A stretch of 64,000 nucleotides of DNA from Stutzerimonas stutzeri (lineage in GTDB: Bacteria; Pseudomonadota; Gammaproteobacteria; Pseudomonadales; Pseudomonadaceae). Below, in pieces: positions 55,862 through 64,000 of this stretch (positions are counted from its first letter, which is position 1; each line of letters starts with the position of its first letter). The notes under the pieces were generated by a model. It worked only from the letters and a program-made list of their open reading frames with translations. It was not told the DNA's origin and did not search any database. The position numbers and the translations under genes are program-made. The stretch spans positions 186,001 through 250,000 of the forward strand of contig NZ_POUL01000006.1 in the NCBI RefSeq assembly GCF_002890895.1, read 5' to 3'.

Positions 55862-57045
55862 TAGCGGACCTCCCTTGTACGCACTTCACGCGGATCCAAC
55901 TCCGGCGGCAGCCTCGTGGTTTGGGTCGAAGCGCCTGACGCCGATGCCGCAGGGGATCGCTCGGACGCAGCACCGCGACTGTTGACCATCTTGTCCAGCG
56001 GCAGATACAGCAGATTATTTTGGCCCTGCTCGCCGGTGACGAGAACCTTGCTGGTATTGCTCATCAGCTCCTGCATGGTTTCCAGATAGAGGCGCTCACG
56101 CGTTACGTCTGGCGCTTTTCGATACTCGGTCACCAGCTTTGAGAAGCGATCCGCCTCACCCTGTGCCCGCGAAATCACCGCATCACGATAACCACTGGCT
56201 TCCTCCAGCATGCGCTGGGCCTGACCGCGCGCTTCAGGGATCACTCCGTTAGCGTAGGACTCGGCCTGATTCTTCTCGCGCTGCTCATCTTCTCGGGCAC
56301 GAATAACGTCATCGAACGCTTCCTGCACCTCGCGCGGCGCAGCGGCACTCTGCAGGTTCACCTGAGTCACGATTATGCCGGTCCCATAATTGTCGAGAAA
56401 CCGTTGCAGACGTTCTTTGACCTCGCCAGCCATGGCCTCACGACCCTCGGTCAGCACCTGATCCATCGCAGTCGAACCCACAACGTGGCGCACAGCACTA
56501 TCAGTAGCGTGCTGCAGCGATGCTTCCGGATCTTCGACATTGAGAACGAACGCTTGAAGGTCGCTGATTTTGTACTGCACGGTCAAAGGCACTTCGATGA
56601 TGTTCTCATCCTCGGTAAGCATCTGCCCTTGCTTGCTGTAGGAGCGCTCTCGAGTCACGTTCGCCTGGAACTTCCGATCAAACGGCGGGAAGTAGATATT
56701 CAGACCTGGGCCCACGGTTTCGTGATATTTCCCGAAGCGCAACACCACAGCCTGCTCTTGCTCATCGACAATGTAGATGGCATTGAACAGCCAGACAGCG
56801 AGCAACACCACCAGACCAACCCAGACCAGCGCAAACCCACCGCGGCGCCCGGAACCACCACCCGAGGAGCCACCACTGCGTTTCTTGCCGCCGAACATGC
56901 CGTTTAGGCTGTCCTGCAGCTTGCGAAAAGCTTCATCCAGGTCAGGCGGACCTTTCTGATCGTCACCACCGCGACGACCACCGCCACCACCACTACCCCA
57001 GGGATCCTGGTTGTTCGAGTTGCCACCCGGCTCATTCCAAGCCAT
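55861..57045 (-). CDS. hflK: HflK, membrane protease modulator (SPFH family)
   Basis: 394-aa partner of HflC. The cytoplasmic N terminus (about 1-75) is Gly/Asn/Asp/Arg-rich low complexity (SGGGGGRRGG, GGSSGGGSGRRGG), then a membrane helix (about 77-95), the SPFH domain (about 95-265), and a long C-terminal helical segment. ATG 57045 has GGAGAG upstream; the ATG four codons earlier does not. hflX lies 97 nt upstream with a hairpin between. Confidence 0.96.
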   Translation of the reverse strand: MAWNEPGGNSNNQDPWGSGGGGGRRGGDDQKGPPDLDEAFRKLQDSLNGMFGGKKRSGGSSGGGSGRRGGFALVWVGLVVLLAVWLFNAIYIVDEQEQAVVLRFGKYHETVGPGLNIYFPPFDRKFQANVTRERSYSKQGQMLTEDENIIEVPLTVQYKISDLQAFVLNVEDPEASLQHATDSAVRHVVGSTAMDQVLTEGREAMAGEVKERLQRFLDNYGTGIIVTQVNLQSAAAPREVQEAFDDVIRAREDEQREKNQAESYANGVIPEARGQAQRMLEEASGYRDAVISRAQGEADRFSKLVTEYRKAPDVTRERLYLETMQELMSNTSKVLVTGEQGQNNLLYLPLDKMVNSRGAASERSPAASASGASTQTTRLPPELDPREVRTREVR

Positions 57046-57072
57046 AGCGCTCTCCATTCAAATAAAGCTAAA

Positions 57073-57091
57073 GACGCGCCAGCGGCGCGTC
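57073..57091 (-). terminator. hairpin between hflX and hflK
   Basis: GACGCGCC (57073-57080), loop AGC, GGCGCGTC (57084-57091). On the minus strand it is followed by TTTAGCTTTATTT, so it may partly terminate or attenuate the hfq-hflX transcript before hflK. Confidence 0.55.
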
Positions 57092-57142
57092 CGCCAATGC
57101 TACCGAAAGCCCGGAACGAACGGCTTAAAAGCCCCCCAAGCT

Positions 57143-58444
57143 TTATTGCAAAGTGTGTTGCTCGAAGAACTGTTCTGCCTCAAAGCCCGCGCGACTAATC
57201 AGTCGATGCAGCTCGACACGCTGCAAACGTACATCAAGCAGGCTGACACCCTCTTCATCGTGAACTTCGGACTGCACGGCCCCAAGGTCGAACAGCTGCG
57301 CACGCATGCGCCCAAGCTGCTGAGGCAACCGAAGCGTACCTATGTAAAGGTCGTTACCAAGCAGTTCGGCAATGGCCTGCTTCAGCAGATCCAGCCCCAA
57401 TCCTTGCTGCGCCGAGACCCATACCCGCTGCGGTACGCCATCAGCATCGCGCTGGATCTGCGGCTCGATGCCTTCAAGCAGATCCACTTTGTTGTAAACC
57501 TCAAGAATCGGTAGCTCATTCGCACCGATCTCGGTCAACACCGCCAGCACCTGCTCGATCTGCTGATCCCGCTCAGGCTCGTGAGTATCGATGACATGCA
57601 GCAGCAGATCAGCATTACTCGACTCTTCGAGCGTGGCCCGGAAAGATTCGACCAGTTTGTGCGGCAAGTGACGAATGAATCCAACCGTATCAGCAATCAC
57701 CACAGGCCCCAGGTCATCCAGATCCAGACGACGCAAGGTGGGATCCAGCGTAGCGAAAAGCTGGTTGGCGGCATAAACCTCGGATTCGGTCAAAGCATTG
57801 AAAAGAGTGGACTTACCCGCGTTGGTATAGCCCACCAGGGATATAAGCGGAATGTCAGCACGTCTGCGGCCACGGCGAGCCTGCTCACGCTGACTACGAA
57901 CCTTTTCCAGCCGCTGCTTGATCTGGCGGATACGCACACGCAGCAAGCGCCTGTCAGTTTCAAGCTGTGTCTCGCCAGGGCCGCGTAGACCAATCCCCCC
58001 CTTCTGCCGCTCAAGGTGAGTCCAGCCCCGCACCAGTCGAGTGCTCATATGATCCAACTGAGCCAGCTCAACCTGCAACTTGCCTTCGTGCGTGCGCGCC
58101 CGCTGAGCAAAGATATCGAGGATCAGCCCGGTCCGATCAAGCACACGGCATTCGAGCGCTCGCTCGAGGTTGCGCTCCTGGCTGGGCGTCAGGGTGTGAT
58201 TGAAAATGACCAGCTCGACCTCGCCATCCCTGACAAGGTCATGCAACTCTTCGACTTTGCCGCTGCCGATTAGAAATTTGGCGGAAGGTTGATGCTTGGC
58301 AACATTGACGAAACCAACTGTCTCAGCGCCAGCTGACCGCGCCAGCTCCCGAAACTCTTGGGGGTCTTCACGCGCCGCTGGATCCTGAGCATCCAGATGA
58401 ACCAGGATAGCCCGCTCACCACCACCGGGACGTTCGAAGAACAA
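57143..58444 (-). CDS. hflX: ribosome-associated GTPase HflX
   Basis: 433-aa Obg-like GTPase that splits or rescues stalled 70S ribosomes. N-terminal domain (about 1-165) ends in the Gly-rich ATP/GTP-binding region (GGIGLRGPGETQLETDRR), then the G domain with G1 GYTNAGKST (about 206), G3 DTVGFI and G4 NKVD. It starts with TTG: GGGAG is 6 nt upstream and the sequence gives the family N terminus MFFERPGGGERA. It follows hfq by 12 nt, the conserved hfq-hflX order. Confidence 0.95.
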   Translation of the reverse strand: MFFERPGGGERAILVHLDAQDPAAREDPQEFRELARSAGAETVGFVNVAKHQPSAKFLIGSGKVEELHDLVRDGEVELVIFNHTLTPSQERNLERALECRVLDRTGLILDIFAQRARTHEGKLQVELAQLDHMSTRLVRGWTHLERQKGGIGLRGPGETQLETDRRLLRVRIRQIKQRLEKVRSQREQARRGRRRADIPLISLVGYTNAGKSTLFNALTESEVYAANQLFATLDPTLRRLDLDDLGPVVIADTVGFIRHLPHKLVESFRATLEESSNADLLLHVIDTHEPERDQQIEQVLAVLTEIGANELPILEVYNKVDLLEGIEPQIQRDADGVPQRVWVSAQQGLGLDLLKQAIAELLGNDLYIGTLRLPQQLGRMRAQLFDLGAVQSEVHDEEGVSLLDVRLQRVELHRLISRAGFEAEQFFEQHTLQ

Positions 58445-58456
58445 AGAAGGCTCCCT

Positions 58457-58723
<267 letters not shown>

Positions 58724-58801
58724 TTAAAGGATCTTTTCATTAATTATTCGAAATCGAACACGGCCGATCAGTGATTGAGAATAGCCGGTCAAATAGCAGT
58801 G

Positions 58802-59773
58802 TCAGCTCAATATGGCGAGCCTATCCAAGTATTTCAATGCTCGCGGCAGATTGTCGCGGGCCGAACTTTCCAGCCAGTGAACCCCCTCCCATCCCCTCAA
58901 CCAGGTCATTTGACGCTTGGCCAGTTGCCGGGTTGCGATCACCCCACGCTCAACCATTTCCGGCGCCGAATACTCACCGTCCAGATAGCGCCAAACCTGA
59001 CGATAACCGACCGCTCGCATGGACGGCAGTTCGGCATGCAAATCAGGGCGCCCGCGAAGACCTTCGACCTCTGCAACAAAGCCCTGTTCAACCATCTGAA
59101 CGAAACGCTGCTCGATACGCTGGTGCAAGACCTGCCGTTGAGCAGGCGCTATGTACAACTGCGCGACAGTATAAGGCAAGACGCAGCCGTCTGGCGTGCC
59201 GGCTCCGGCTTTTTGAGCGGATTGCCGAGCACGATGCTCGGTCATGCTGATACCGCTGACTCGATAGACTTCAAGCGCCCTGATCAGACGCTGCGGATCA
59301 TTCGGATGGATACGCGCGGCCGATACCGGATCGATTTCGCTGAGTTGGCGATGCAGCACCCCAGCGCCCTCGGCCCGCATCTGTGCTTCGAGCGCCGCGC
59401 GCACCTCTGCATCGGCGGCCGGCATATCCGCCAGCCCTTCGAGCAACGCCTTGAAGTACAACATGGTGCCGCCGACCAGCAGCGGAATGCGCCCTGCTTC
59501 GGTGCTCTGAGCCATTGCGGCGAGGGCATCGCTGACAAACTCGGCGGCCGAGTAGCTCTGGACCGGGTCCCTGATATCGATCAGCCGATGCGGGAAGGCT
59601 CTCAACAGCTCCGCAGAAGGTTTGGCGGTTCCGATGTCCATGTCGCGGTAGACCAGGGCGGAATCGACGCTGATCAGGTCACATGGCAATGCACGAGCAA
59701 GCTCGATCGCCAGGTCCGTTTTACCGGCGGCGGTCGGACCCATGAGAAAAATCGCGGGAGGTAGTCGGGACAT
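58802..59773 (-). CDS. miaA: tRNA dimethylallyltransferase
   Basis: 323-aa enzyme adding the isopentenyl group to A37 of tRNAs reading UNN codons. P-loop [11 protein letters not shown] (residues 12-20), catalytic [16 protein letters not shown], and family motifs [12 protein letters not shown] and [12 protein letters not shown] (substrate tRNA contact). Lies between mutL (63 nt) and hfq (90 nt) on the same strand, the classical mutL-miaA-hfq-hflX super-operon. Confidence 0.97.
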   Translation of the reverse strand: MSRLPPAIFLMGPTAAGKTDLAIELARALPCDLISVDSALVYRDMDIGTAKPSAELLRAFPHRLIDIRDPVQSYSAAEFVSDALAAMAQSTEAGRIPLLVGGTMLYFKALLEGLADMPAADAEVRAALEAQMRAEGAGVLHRQLSEIDPVSAARIHPNDPQRLIRALEVYRVSGISMTEHRARQSAQKAGAGTPDGCVLPYTVAQLYIAPAQRQVLHQRIEQRFVQMVEQGFVAEVEGLRGRPDLHAELPSMRAVGYRQVWRYLDGEYSAPEMVERGVIATRQLAKRQMTWLRGWEGVHWLESSARDNLPRALKYLDRLAILS

Positions 59774-59836
59774 CGGATGCTCAAAGAAATGTATCGAGGG
59801 TGATGCAGGCGCCAGCGTAAAGGCCGGACCGCCTGC

Positions 59837-61714
59837 CTATCGCCCCCGGAGAAAGAGCTTGTCCAGGTCGCCCATGCCCAGCTGAGTCCAGGTCGGACGC
59901 CCGTGATTGCACTGACCACTGCGCTCGGTCTGCTCCATATCACGCAACAGGCCGTTCATCTCCGGCACGGTAAGGCGTCGGTTTGCACGGACCGCGCCGT
60001 GACATGCCATGGTGCCAAGCAGTTCGTTAAGGTGCGCCTGAATGCGGTCGCTGGTGCCGTATTCAAGCAGGTCGGCCAGCACATCCTGTACCAGCCGGGT
60101 CGCCTCGGCCTGTTTGAGCAAGGACGGAATCTGGCGGATCGCCAAGCTTTCCGGGCCCAATCGCTGCAACTCGAAGCCAAGCCTCTGAAACCACTGGGCA
60201 TGCTCTTCAGAACAATCGGCTTCGCGCTGGCTGACGGCGATCGATTCGGGAACCAGCAGCGGCTGGCCACGCAGCCCTTCGCTGGCCATCGCGGTTTTCA
60301 GGCGCTCATACATGATTCGCTCATGGGCGGCGTGCATATCCACCAGCACAAGCCCTTGAGCATTTTCCGAGAGGATATAGATGCCCTTGAGTTGAGCCAG
60401 CGCATAGCCAAGCGGCGGCACATCGTCCTGGCTTTCCGGCAGGGCCGCTGCATTCGCCTCAGCCAGCGGCGAGAAGAACTCCCGGTAAGCGCCCTGCGCT
60501 TCTGCAAGGTTGCCGACTGGCATCGGCCGAGGCGCCTGATAACCCGCGCCGGCTCCGCGCCAGGCAGACTGCTCTGCTTGCGGCTGTTCCAGCACGTTGG
60601 CAGCAAGGCTCATTTCGTTCTGCCCGGCGAACTCTCCGGCATCACGACCGGAGACCTTGGTTACCGGCGCCACACTCGCTGGCGCGGCAAGCTGATCCTC
60701 CGGACGCACATCACCGAGCGCGCGGTGCAAGGTGCCGTACAGGAAATCATGCACCATGCGATTGTCGCGAAATCGCACCTCGTGCTTGGTCGGATGAACA
60801 TTGACGTCCACTACCGCCGGGTCGACATCGAGGAACAACACGAAGGTCGGGTGCCGACCATTGAACAGGACGTCGCGGTAAGCCTGCCGCACCGCATGCG
60901 CGACCAGCTTGTCGCGCACCATGCGTCCATTCACATAGAAATACTGCAGATCCGCCTGGCTGCGGGAGAACGTAGGCAAGCCTACCCACCCCCAGAGATG
61001 CAAGCCGGTACGCTCAATCTCGACCGGCAACGCCTGCTCGAGAAAGGCCGGACCGCAGACCGATGCGACGCGGCGAGCCCTGGATGTCGGGTCATTCGCC
61101 GGGTGCAGCGCAAGAACCACCTTGCCGTTGTGCCGAAGGTGAAAGGCCACATCGAACCGCGCCAGAGCCAGCCGCTTGATCACTTCCTGCAGGTGATCGA
61201 ACTCGGTCTTTTCGGTACGCAGAAACTTGCGCCGCGCCGGCGTATTGAAGAACAGGTCGCGCACTTCCACTGAAGTACCGACCGGATGCGCCGCTGGCTG
61301 AACGCGAGCCTCCATGTCCCGGCCCTCGGTTTCGACCTGCCACGCCTCGGCTGCCTCGGCCGTACGGGAGGTCAAGGTCAACCGAGAAACCGAACTGATC
61401 GACGCCAGCGCCTCACCGCGAAAACCCAGGCTCATCACCCGCTCGAGGTCTTCCAGGTCCCGGATCTTGCTGGTCGCATGCCGAGCCAGGGCCAGCGGCA
61501 AATCTTCGGCGGGGATACCGCAGCCATCATCACGCACCCGCAGCAGTTTGATGCCGCCTTGTTCGACGTCCACTTCGATCCGGGTCGCCCCGGAATCGAG
61601 GCTATTCTCCAGCAGCTCTTTGATCACCGAAGCGGGTCGTTCAACCACCTCACCGGCGGCAATCTGGTTCGCCAGCCGCGGACTGAGCAGCTGGATGCGC
61701 GCAGCCTCGATCAT
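59837..61714 (-). CDS. mutL: DNA mismatch repair protein MutL with endonuclease motif
   Basis: 625-aa GHKL ATPase linking MutS to downstream repair. N-terminal ATPase motifs: [12 protein letters not shown] (catalytic Glu), VRDDGCGIP and [14 protein letters not shown]. The C-terminal domain has [12 protein letters not shown], matching the D(M/Q)HA-X2-E-X4-E endonuclease signature, plus ACHGAVR and QCNHGRPT zinc-site motifs, so it is expected to nick DNA itself. This fits pseudomonads, which lack MutH. Its start overlaps the amiB stop by 4 nt. Confidence 0.97.
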   Translation of the reverse strand: MIEAARIQLLSPRLANQIAAGEVVERPASVIKELLENSLDSGATRIEVDVEQGGIKLLRVRDDGCGIPAEDLPLALARHATSKIRDLEDLERVMSLGFRGEALASISSVSRLTLTSRTAEAAEAWQVETEGRDMEARVQPAAHPVGTSVEVRDLFFNTPARRKFLRTEKTEFDHLQEVIKRLALARFDVAFHLRHNGKVVLALHPANDPTSRARRVASVCGPAFLEQALPVEIERTGLHLWGWVGLPTFSRSQADLQYFYVNGRMVRDKLVAHAVRQAYRDVLFNGRHPTFVLFLDVDPAVVDVNVHPTKHEVRFRDNRMVHDFLYGTLHRALGDVRPEDQLAAPASVAPVTKVSGRDAGEFAGQNEMSLAANVLEQPQAEQSAWRGAGAGYQAPRPMPVGNLAEAQGAYREFFSPLAEANAAALPESQDDVPPLGYALAQLKGIYILSENAQGLVLVDMHAAHERIMYERLKTAMASEGLRGQPLLVPESIAVSQREADCSEEHAQWFQRLGFELQRLGPESLAIRQIPSLLKQAEATRLVQDVLADLLEYGTSDRIQAHLNELLGTMACHGAVRANRRLTVPEMNGLLRDMEQTERSGQCNHGRPTWTQLGMGDLDKLFLRGR

Positions 61715-63153
61715 GGCTGTGAGGCCAGAGTCGTCGCTGGAATATTCAGCGTTTGGCCAACCTTGATCACGTCGCTTTTCAAGCTGTTGGCACTGCGCAA
61801 CGCAGGCAAGCTGATCTGATAGCGCTGAGCAAGCAGCGCCAGGCTTTCGCCTGAACGAACGACATGCTCGCGCGCCGCGCTGGCAATCTTGCCGGAGTCG
61901 CGCATCCAGGCAACGTAGGTGCCGGGCGGCGGGTTTTCATGGAAGAACTGTCGCACGCCACTGTGGATTGAGCGCGCCAAGGCCTGCTGATGCGCTGCGG
62001 TTTGCAGCTTCCGCGCCTCGGATGGATTGGAAATGAACCCGGTCTCTACCAGGATCGACGGGATATCCGGTGATTTCAGCACCATGAATCCGGCCTGTTC
62101 CACACGGCGTTTATGCAACGGCGTGATCCGACCCATGTTACTCAGCACCTTCTGCCCGACGTTAAGACTGGAAGACAACGAAGCGGTCATCGACAAATCC
62201 AACAGCACGCCGGCAAGCATCTGGTCCTTGTCGCCCAGGCTGACATTTCCGGCACCGCCGATCAGGTCCGAACGGTTTTCACTGTCAGCCAGCCAACGTG
62301 CAGTTTCCGATGTCGCACCGCGATCCGATAAAGCAAACACCGACGCGCCGTAGGCCGACGACCGCGGCGCCGCATCGGCATGAATGGAGACGAACAGATC
62401 AGCGCCCTTCTTCCGGGCAATTTCGGTGCGTTTACGCAAGGGGATAAAGTAATCACCGGTGCGCACCAGCTCGGCGCGGAAGCCTTTGTCGGTATTGATC
62501 TGGCGCTGCAGCTCCTTGGCAAGAGCCAGCACCACGGTTTTCTCATAGATCTTGCCAGGACCGATGGCGCCGGGGTCTTCTCCGCCGTGCCCGGCGTCGA
62601 TCGCAATGACGATATCGCGCTTGCTGCTTGGCAGCGGAGGCAGCTTGATCGCCGGCAAGGTCGGCGATACAGGAGCAGTTGGCGTACTCGGCGCGGCAGT
62701 CGCCGGGACGTTGGCGGTGGACGCCGCGGCCGCATCAGCAGCATTGTCGAACAGATCGACCACCAGCCGATGGCCGTACTGCTGGTTCGGCGTGAGCGTA
62801 AAGCTCTTTGGCGAAACCTCGGCGCTCAGGTCAATGACCACCCGCAAGGTGTCCGCATCGTATTTCGCTGCGCGCAGCCCCGAGATGGGCGTGTTCTGCA
62901 GCGGCAGCTGATCGAATGGCTTGGCCAGATTGGCGCCGTCAACGTCAATGACGATGCGATCCGGAGCCGTCAAGGTGAATACCTTGTGCTGGACAGGGCC
63001 GGACAGGTCAAAGACCAACCGTGTGTTGTCAGGCGCTCGCCATAGACGCACGCTCTGGACGTCGGAAGCCGCCAGAACCTGCATGGCCGCGAACATCAAT
63101 GCCAAACCACTCACCAGCGCGCGCATGCGCATACCCAACCCCATGATGTTCAT
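61711..63153 (-). CDS. amiB: N-acetylmuramoyl-L-alanine amidase AmiB with LysM
   Basis: 480-aa periplasmic amidase that splits septal peptidoglycan. Signal peptide (about 8-30, ends VLAAS), AMIN domain (about 30-140), Ala/Pro/Thr-rich linker, amidase_3 domain (about 180-410; zinc site: His and Glu in [12 protein letters not shown], and His in VSIHADA) and a C-terminal LysM repeat (about 430-475). Start at 63153 follows the tsaE stop by overlap (ATGA). In P. aeruginosa this is the single AmiA/B/C-type enzyme activated by NlpD/EnvC as I recall. Confidence 0.95.
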   Translation of the reverse strand: MNIMGLGMRMRALVSGLALMFAAMQVLAASDVQSVRLWRAPDNTRLVFDLSGPVQHKVFTLTAPDRIVIDVDGANLAKPFDQLPLQNTPISGLRAAKYDADTLRVVIDLSAEVSPKSFTLTPNQQYGHRLVVDLFDNAADAAAASTANVPATAAPSTPTAPVSPTLPAIKLPPLPSSKRDIVIAIDAGHGGEDPGAIGPGKIYEKTVVLALAKELQRQINTDKGFRAELVRTGDYFIPLRKRTEIARKKGADLFVSIHADAAPRSSAYGASVFALSDRGATSETARWLADSENRSDLIGGAGNVSLGDKDQMLAGVLLDLSMTASLSSSLNVGQKVLSNMGRITPLHKRRVEQAGFMVLKSPDIPSILVETGFISNPSEARKLQTAAHQQALARSIHSGVRQFFHENPPPGTYVAWMRDSGKIASAAREHVVRSGESLALLAQRYQISLPALRSANSLKSDVIKVGQTLNIPATTLASQP

Positions 63154-63620
63154 TGATTGCCGACGGTCAGGATGGAACACCAGCCTTCACCGCGCTCGCC
63201 CTGTGGCGTCAGGCGCAGCATACGACCGGCCCCGTGCGGCGTAATGGTAATGTCCAGGTCGGCCTTTGGCAAAATGCCGGCGCCACGCTCTGGCCACTCT
63301 ACCAGGCACAGGGCGTCACCTTCGAAATAGTCGCGAATGCCGAGAAATTCCAGTTCTTCCGGGTCGACCAGACGGTACAGGTCGAAATGGAACACTCGTG
63401 CAGCCGGAGTCTCATAAGGTTCGACCAGGGTAAAGGTCGGGCTCTTGACCTTGCCCTCGTGCCCAAGCCCACGGATCAGCCCACGCGACAGCGTGGTCTT
63501 GCCGGCGCCAAGGTCACCGTGGAGGTAGATCACACCTAGGCCGCCGGTCGCCTGGGCGATGCGCGCCCCCAGCAACAGCATGGCGTCTTCGTCGGCAGCC
63601 AACAGTGTTAGGTCAGACAT
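63150..63620 (-). CDS. tsaE: tRNA threonylcarbamoyladenosine biosynthesis ATPase TsaE
   Basis: 156-aa ATPase that completes the TsaB-TsaD-TsaE complex forming t6A37 in tRNAs reading ANN codons. Walker A is [14 protein letters not shown] (about 38), Walker B-like region [13 protein letters not shown], then VEWPERG. It overlaps nnrD by 13 nt upstream and amiB by 4 nt downstream, indicating tight coupling. Confidence 0.96.
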   Translation of the reverse strand: MSDLTLLAADEDAMLLLGARIAQATGGLGVIYLHGDLGAGKTTLSRGLIRGLGHEGKVKSPTFTLVEPYETPAARVFHFDLYRLVDPEELEFLGIRDYFEGDALCLVEWPERGAGILPKADLDITITPHGAGRMLRLTPQGERGEGWCSILTVGNQ

Positions 63621-64000
63621 GGTGAATGCTCCTCGAGCAACTGGCGGACCATAGGAATCAGATCGGCGGCAACCAGCCCGCGCCCCCCGGCACCAAGACG
63701 CTCGCCTGCCACCGCATGCAACCAGACCGCAAAACAGGCCGCTTCGAAAGGCGCCAGTCCCTGCGCCAGCAATGCTCCCGCAACCCCCGCCAAGACATCG
63801 CCGAGGCCCGCGCTGGCCATGGCCGGATGCCCGCGATCACACAGCGCCAACCGACCGTCGTGATCGGCAATCAGGGTTCCGGCGCCCTTCAGCAATACGG
63901 CACAACCGAAGCGAGCAGCCAGAGCACGAGCAGCGGCGGGTCGGTCGGCCTGCACATCAGCCACGGAAATACCCAGCAGCCGCGCCGCCTCTCCGGGATG
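63608..64000 (-). CDS. nnrD: NAD(P)H-hydrate dehydratase NnrD, C-terminal part
   Basis: Only the last ~130 codons are in the window; the frame runs off the right edge (translated as [10 protein letters not shown] at the edge). The ribokinase-like dehydratase repairs damaged NAD(P)H hydrates. Visible motifs are [29 protein letters not shown] (catalytic Asp, Gly-rich anion hole) and [12 protein letters not shown]. Full-length proteins often carry an N-terminal epimerase (NnrE), which would be outside the window. It overlaps tsaE by 13 nt. Confidence 0.93.
   Translation of the reverse strand, partial: HPGEAARLLGISVADVQADRPAAARALAARFGCAVLLKGAGTLIADHDGRLALCDRGHPAMASAGLGDVLAGVAGALLAQGLAPFEAACFAVWLHAVAGERLGAGGRGLVAADLIPMVRQLLEEHSPCLT

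Noticed and set aside
59903-61273. 456-codon plus-strand frame opposite mutL
   Set aside because: Antisense shadow with no domain resemblance.

Overview
This window is a stretch of bacterial chromosome at about 60-63% G+C (judged by eye) from a member of the Pseudomonadaceae. I infer a Pseudomonas/Stutzerimonas-type organism because many blocks keep the gene order I remember from P. aeruginosa: ampE-ampD, zapE-trpS-hydrolase-zapG, DUF3094-ndh-tRNA(Lys/Pro/Asn)-clpB-pgeF-rluD-bamD-pilS-pilR, and the long block ygiQ-alr-dnaB-rplI-DUF2232-rpsR-rpsF-rlmB-rnr-tRNA(Leu)-purA-hisZ-hflC-hflK-hflX-hfq-miaA-mutL-amiB-tsaE-nnrD. No phage, transposon, integron or CRISPR array is visible. Nearly every gene is intact.

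Layout. 1-4717: a tripartite RND efflux operon (adaptor, cut by the window edge; pump; outer-membrane lipoprotein). 4785-7992: a RIO1-like kinase diverging from an ada gene with an Ada box, a small hypothetical gene and a TatD nuclease. 8055-12702: a translationally coupled DUF3140/DUF5872 pair, a chemoreceptor with a sigma-28 promoter, and ampE-ampD. 12787-19561: nfi, a GlxA-type regulator, zapE, trpS with an extra C-terminal domain, a hydrolase, zapG and nadC. 19892-23864: a DUF1631 protein, a DUF3094 protein and ndh. 24028-24270: three tRNA genes with a consensus promoter and a terminator. 24476-33550: clpB (heat-shock-type promoter), pgeF, rluD, bamD, a PP0621-like protein and pilS-pilR. 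33590-38488: a DUF2333 protein, a GGEEF diguanylate cyclase with two receiver domains, and a second chemoreceptor. 38521-64000: one long, almost entirely minus-strand housekeeping block, interrupted by a soluble hybrid histidine kinase between rpsF and rlmB and by two plus-strand tRNA-Leu genes.

How the genes work together. The last block combines translation (S6, S18, L9, RlmB, RNase R, MiaA, TsaE, Hfq), replication and repair (DnaB, MutL), the cell wall (Alr, AmiB) and membrane quality control (HflK/HflC), mostly in short operons with 1-13 nt overlaps. The middle block joins motility and surface sensing (PilS/PilR, two chemoreceptors, a c-di-GMP synthase) to stress functions (ClpB, BamD, Ndh).

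I did not find a clearly new defence or mobile system; the window is overwhelmingly core genome. The less-studied items worth attention are the DUF3140/DUF5872 pair with a hairpin over its ribosome-binding site, the domain added to TrpS, the hybrid kinase inserted in a ribosomal-protein neighbourhood, the degenerate-receiver diguanylate cyclase, and several promoter or leader elements read directly from the sequence.
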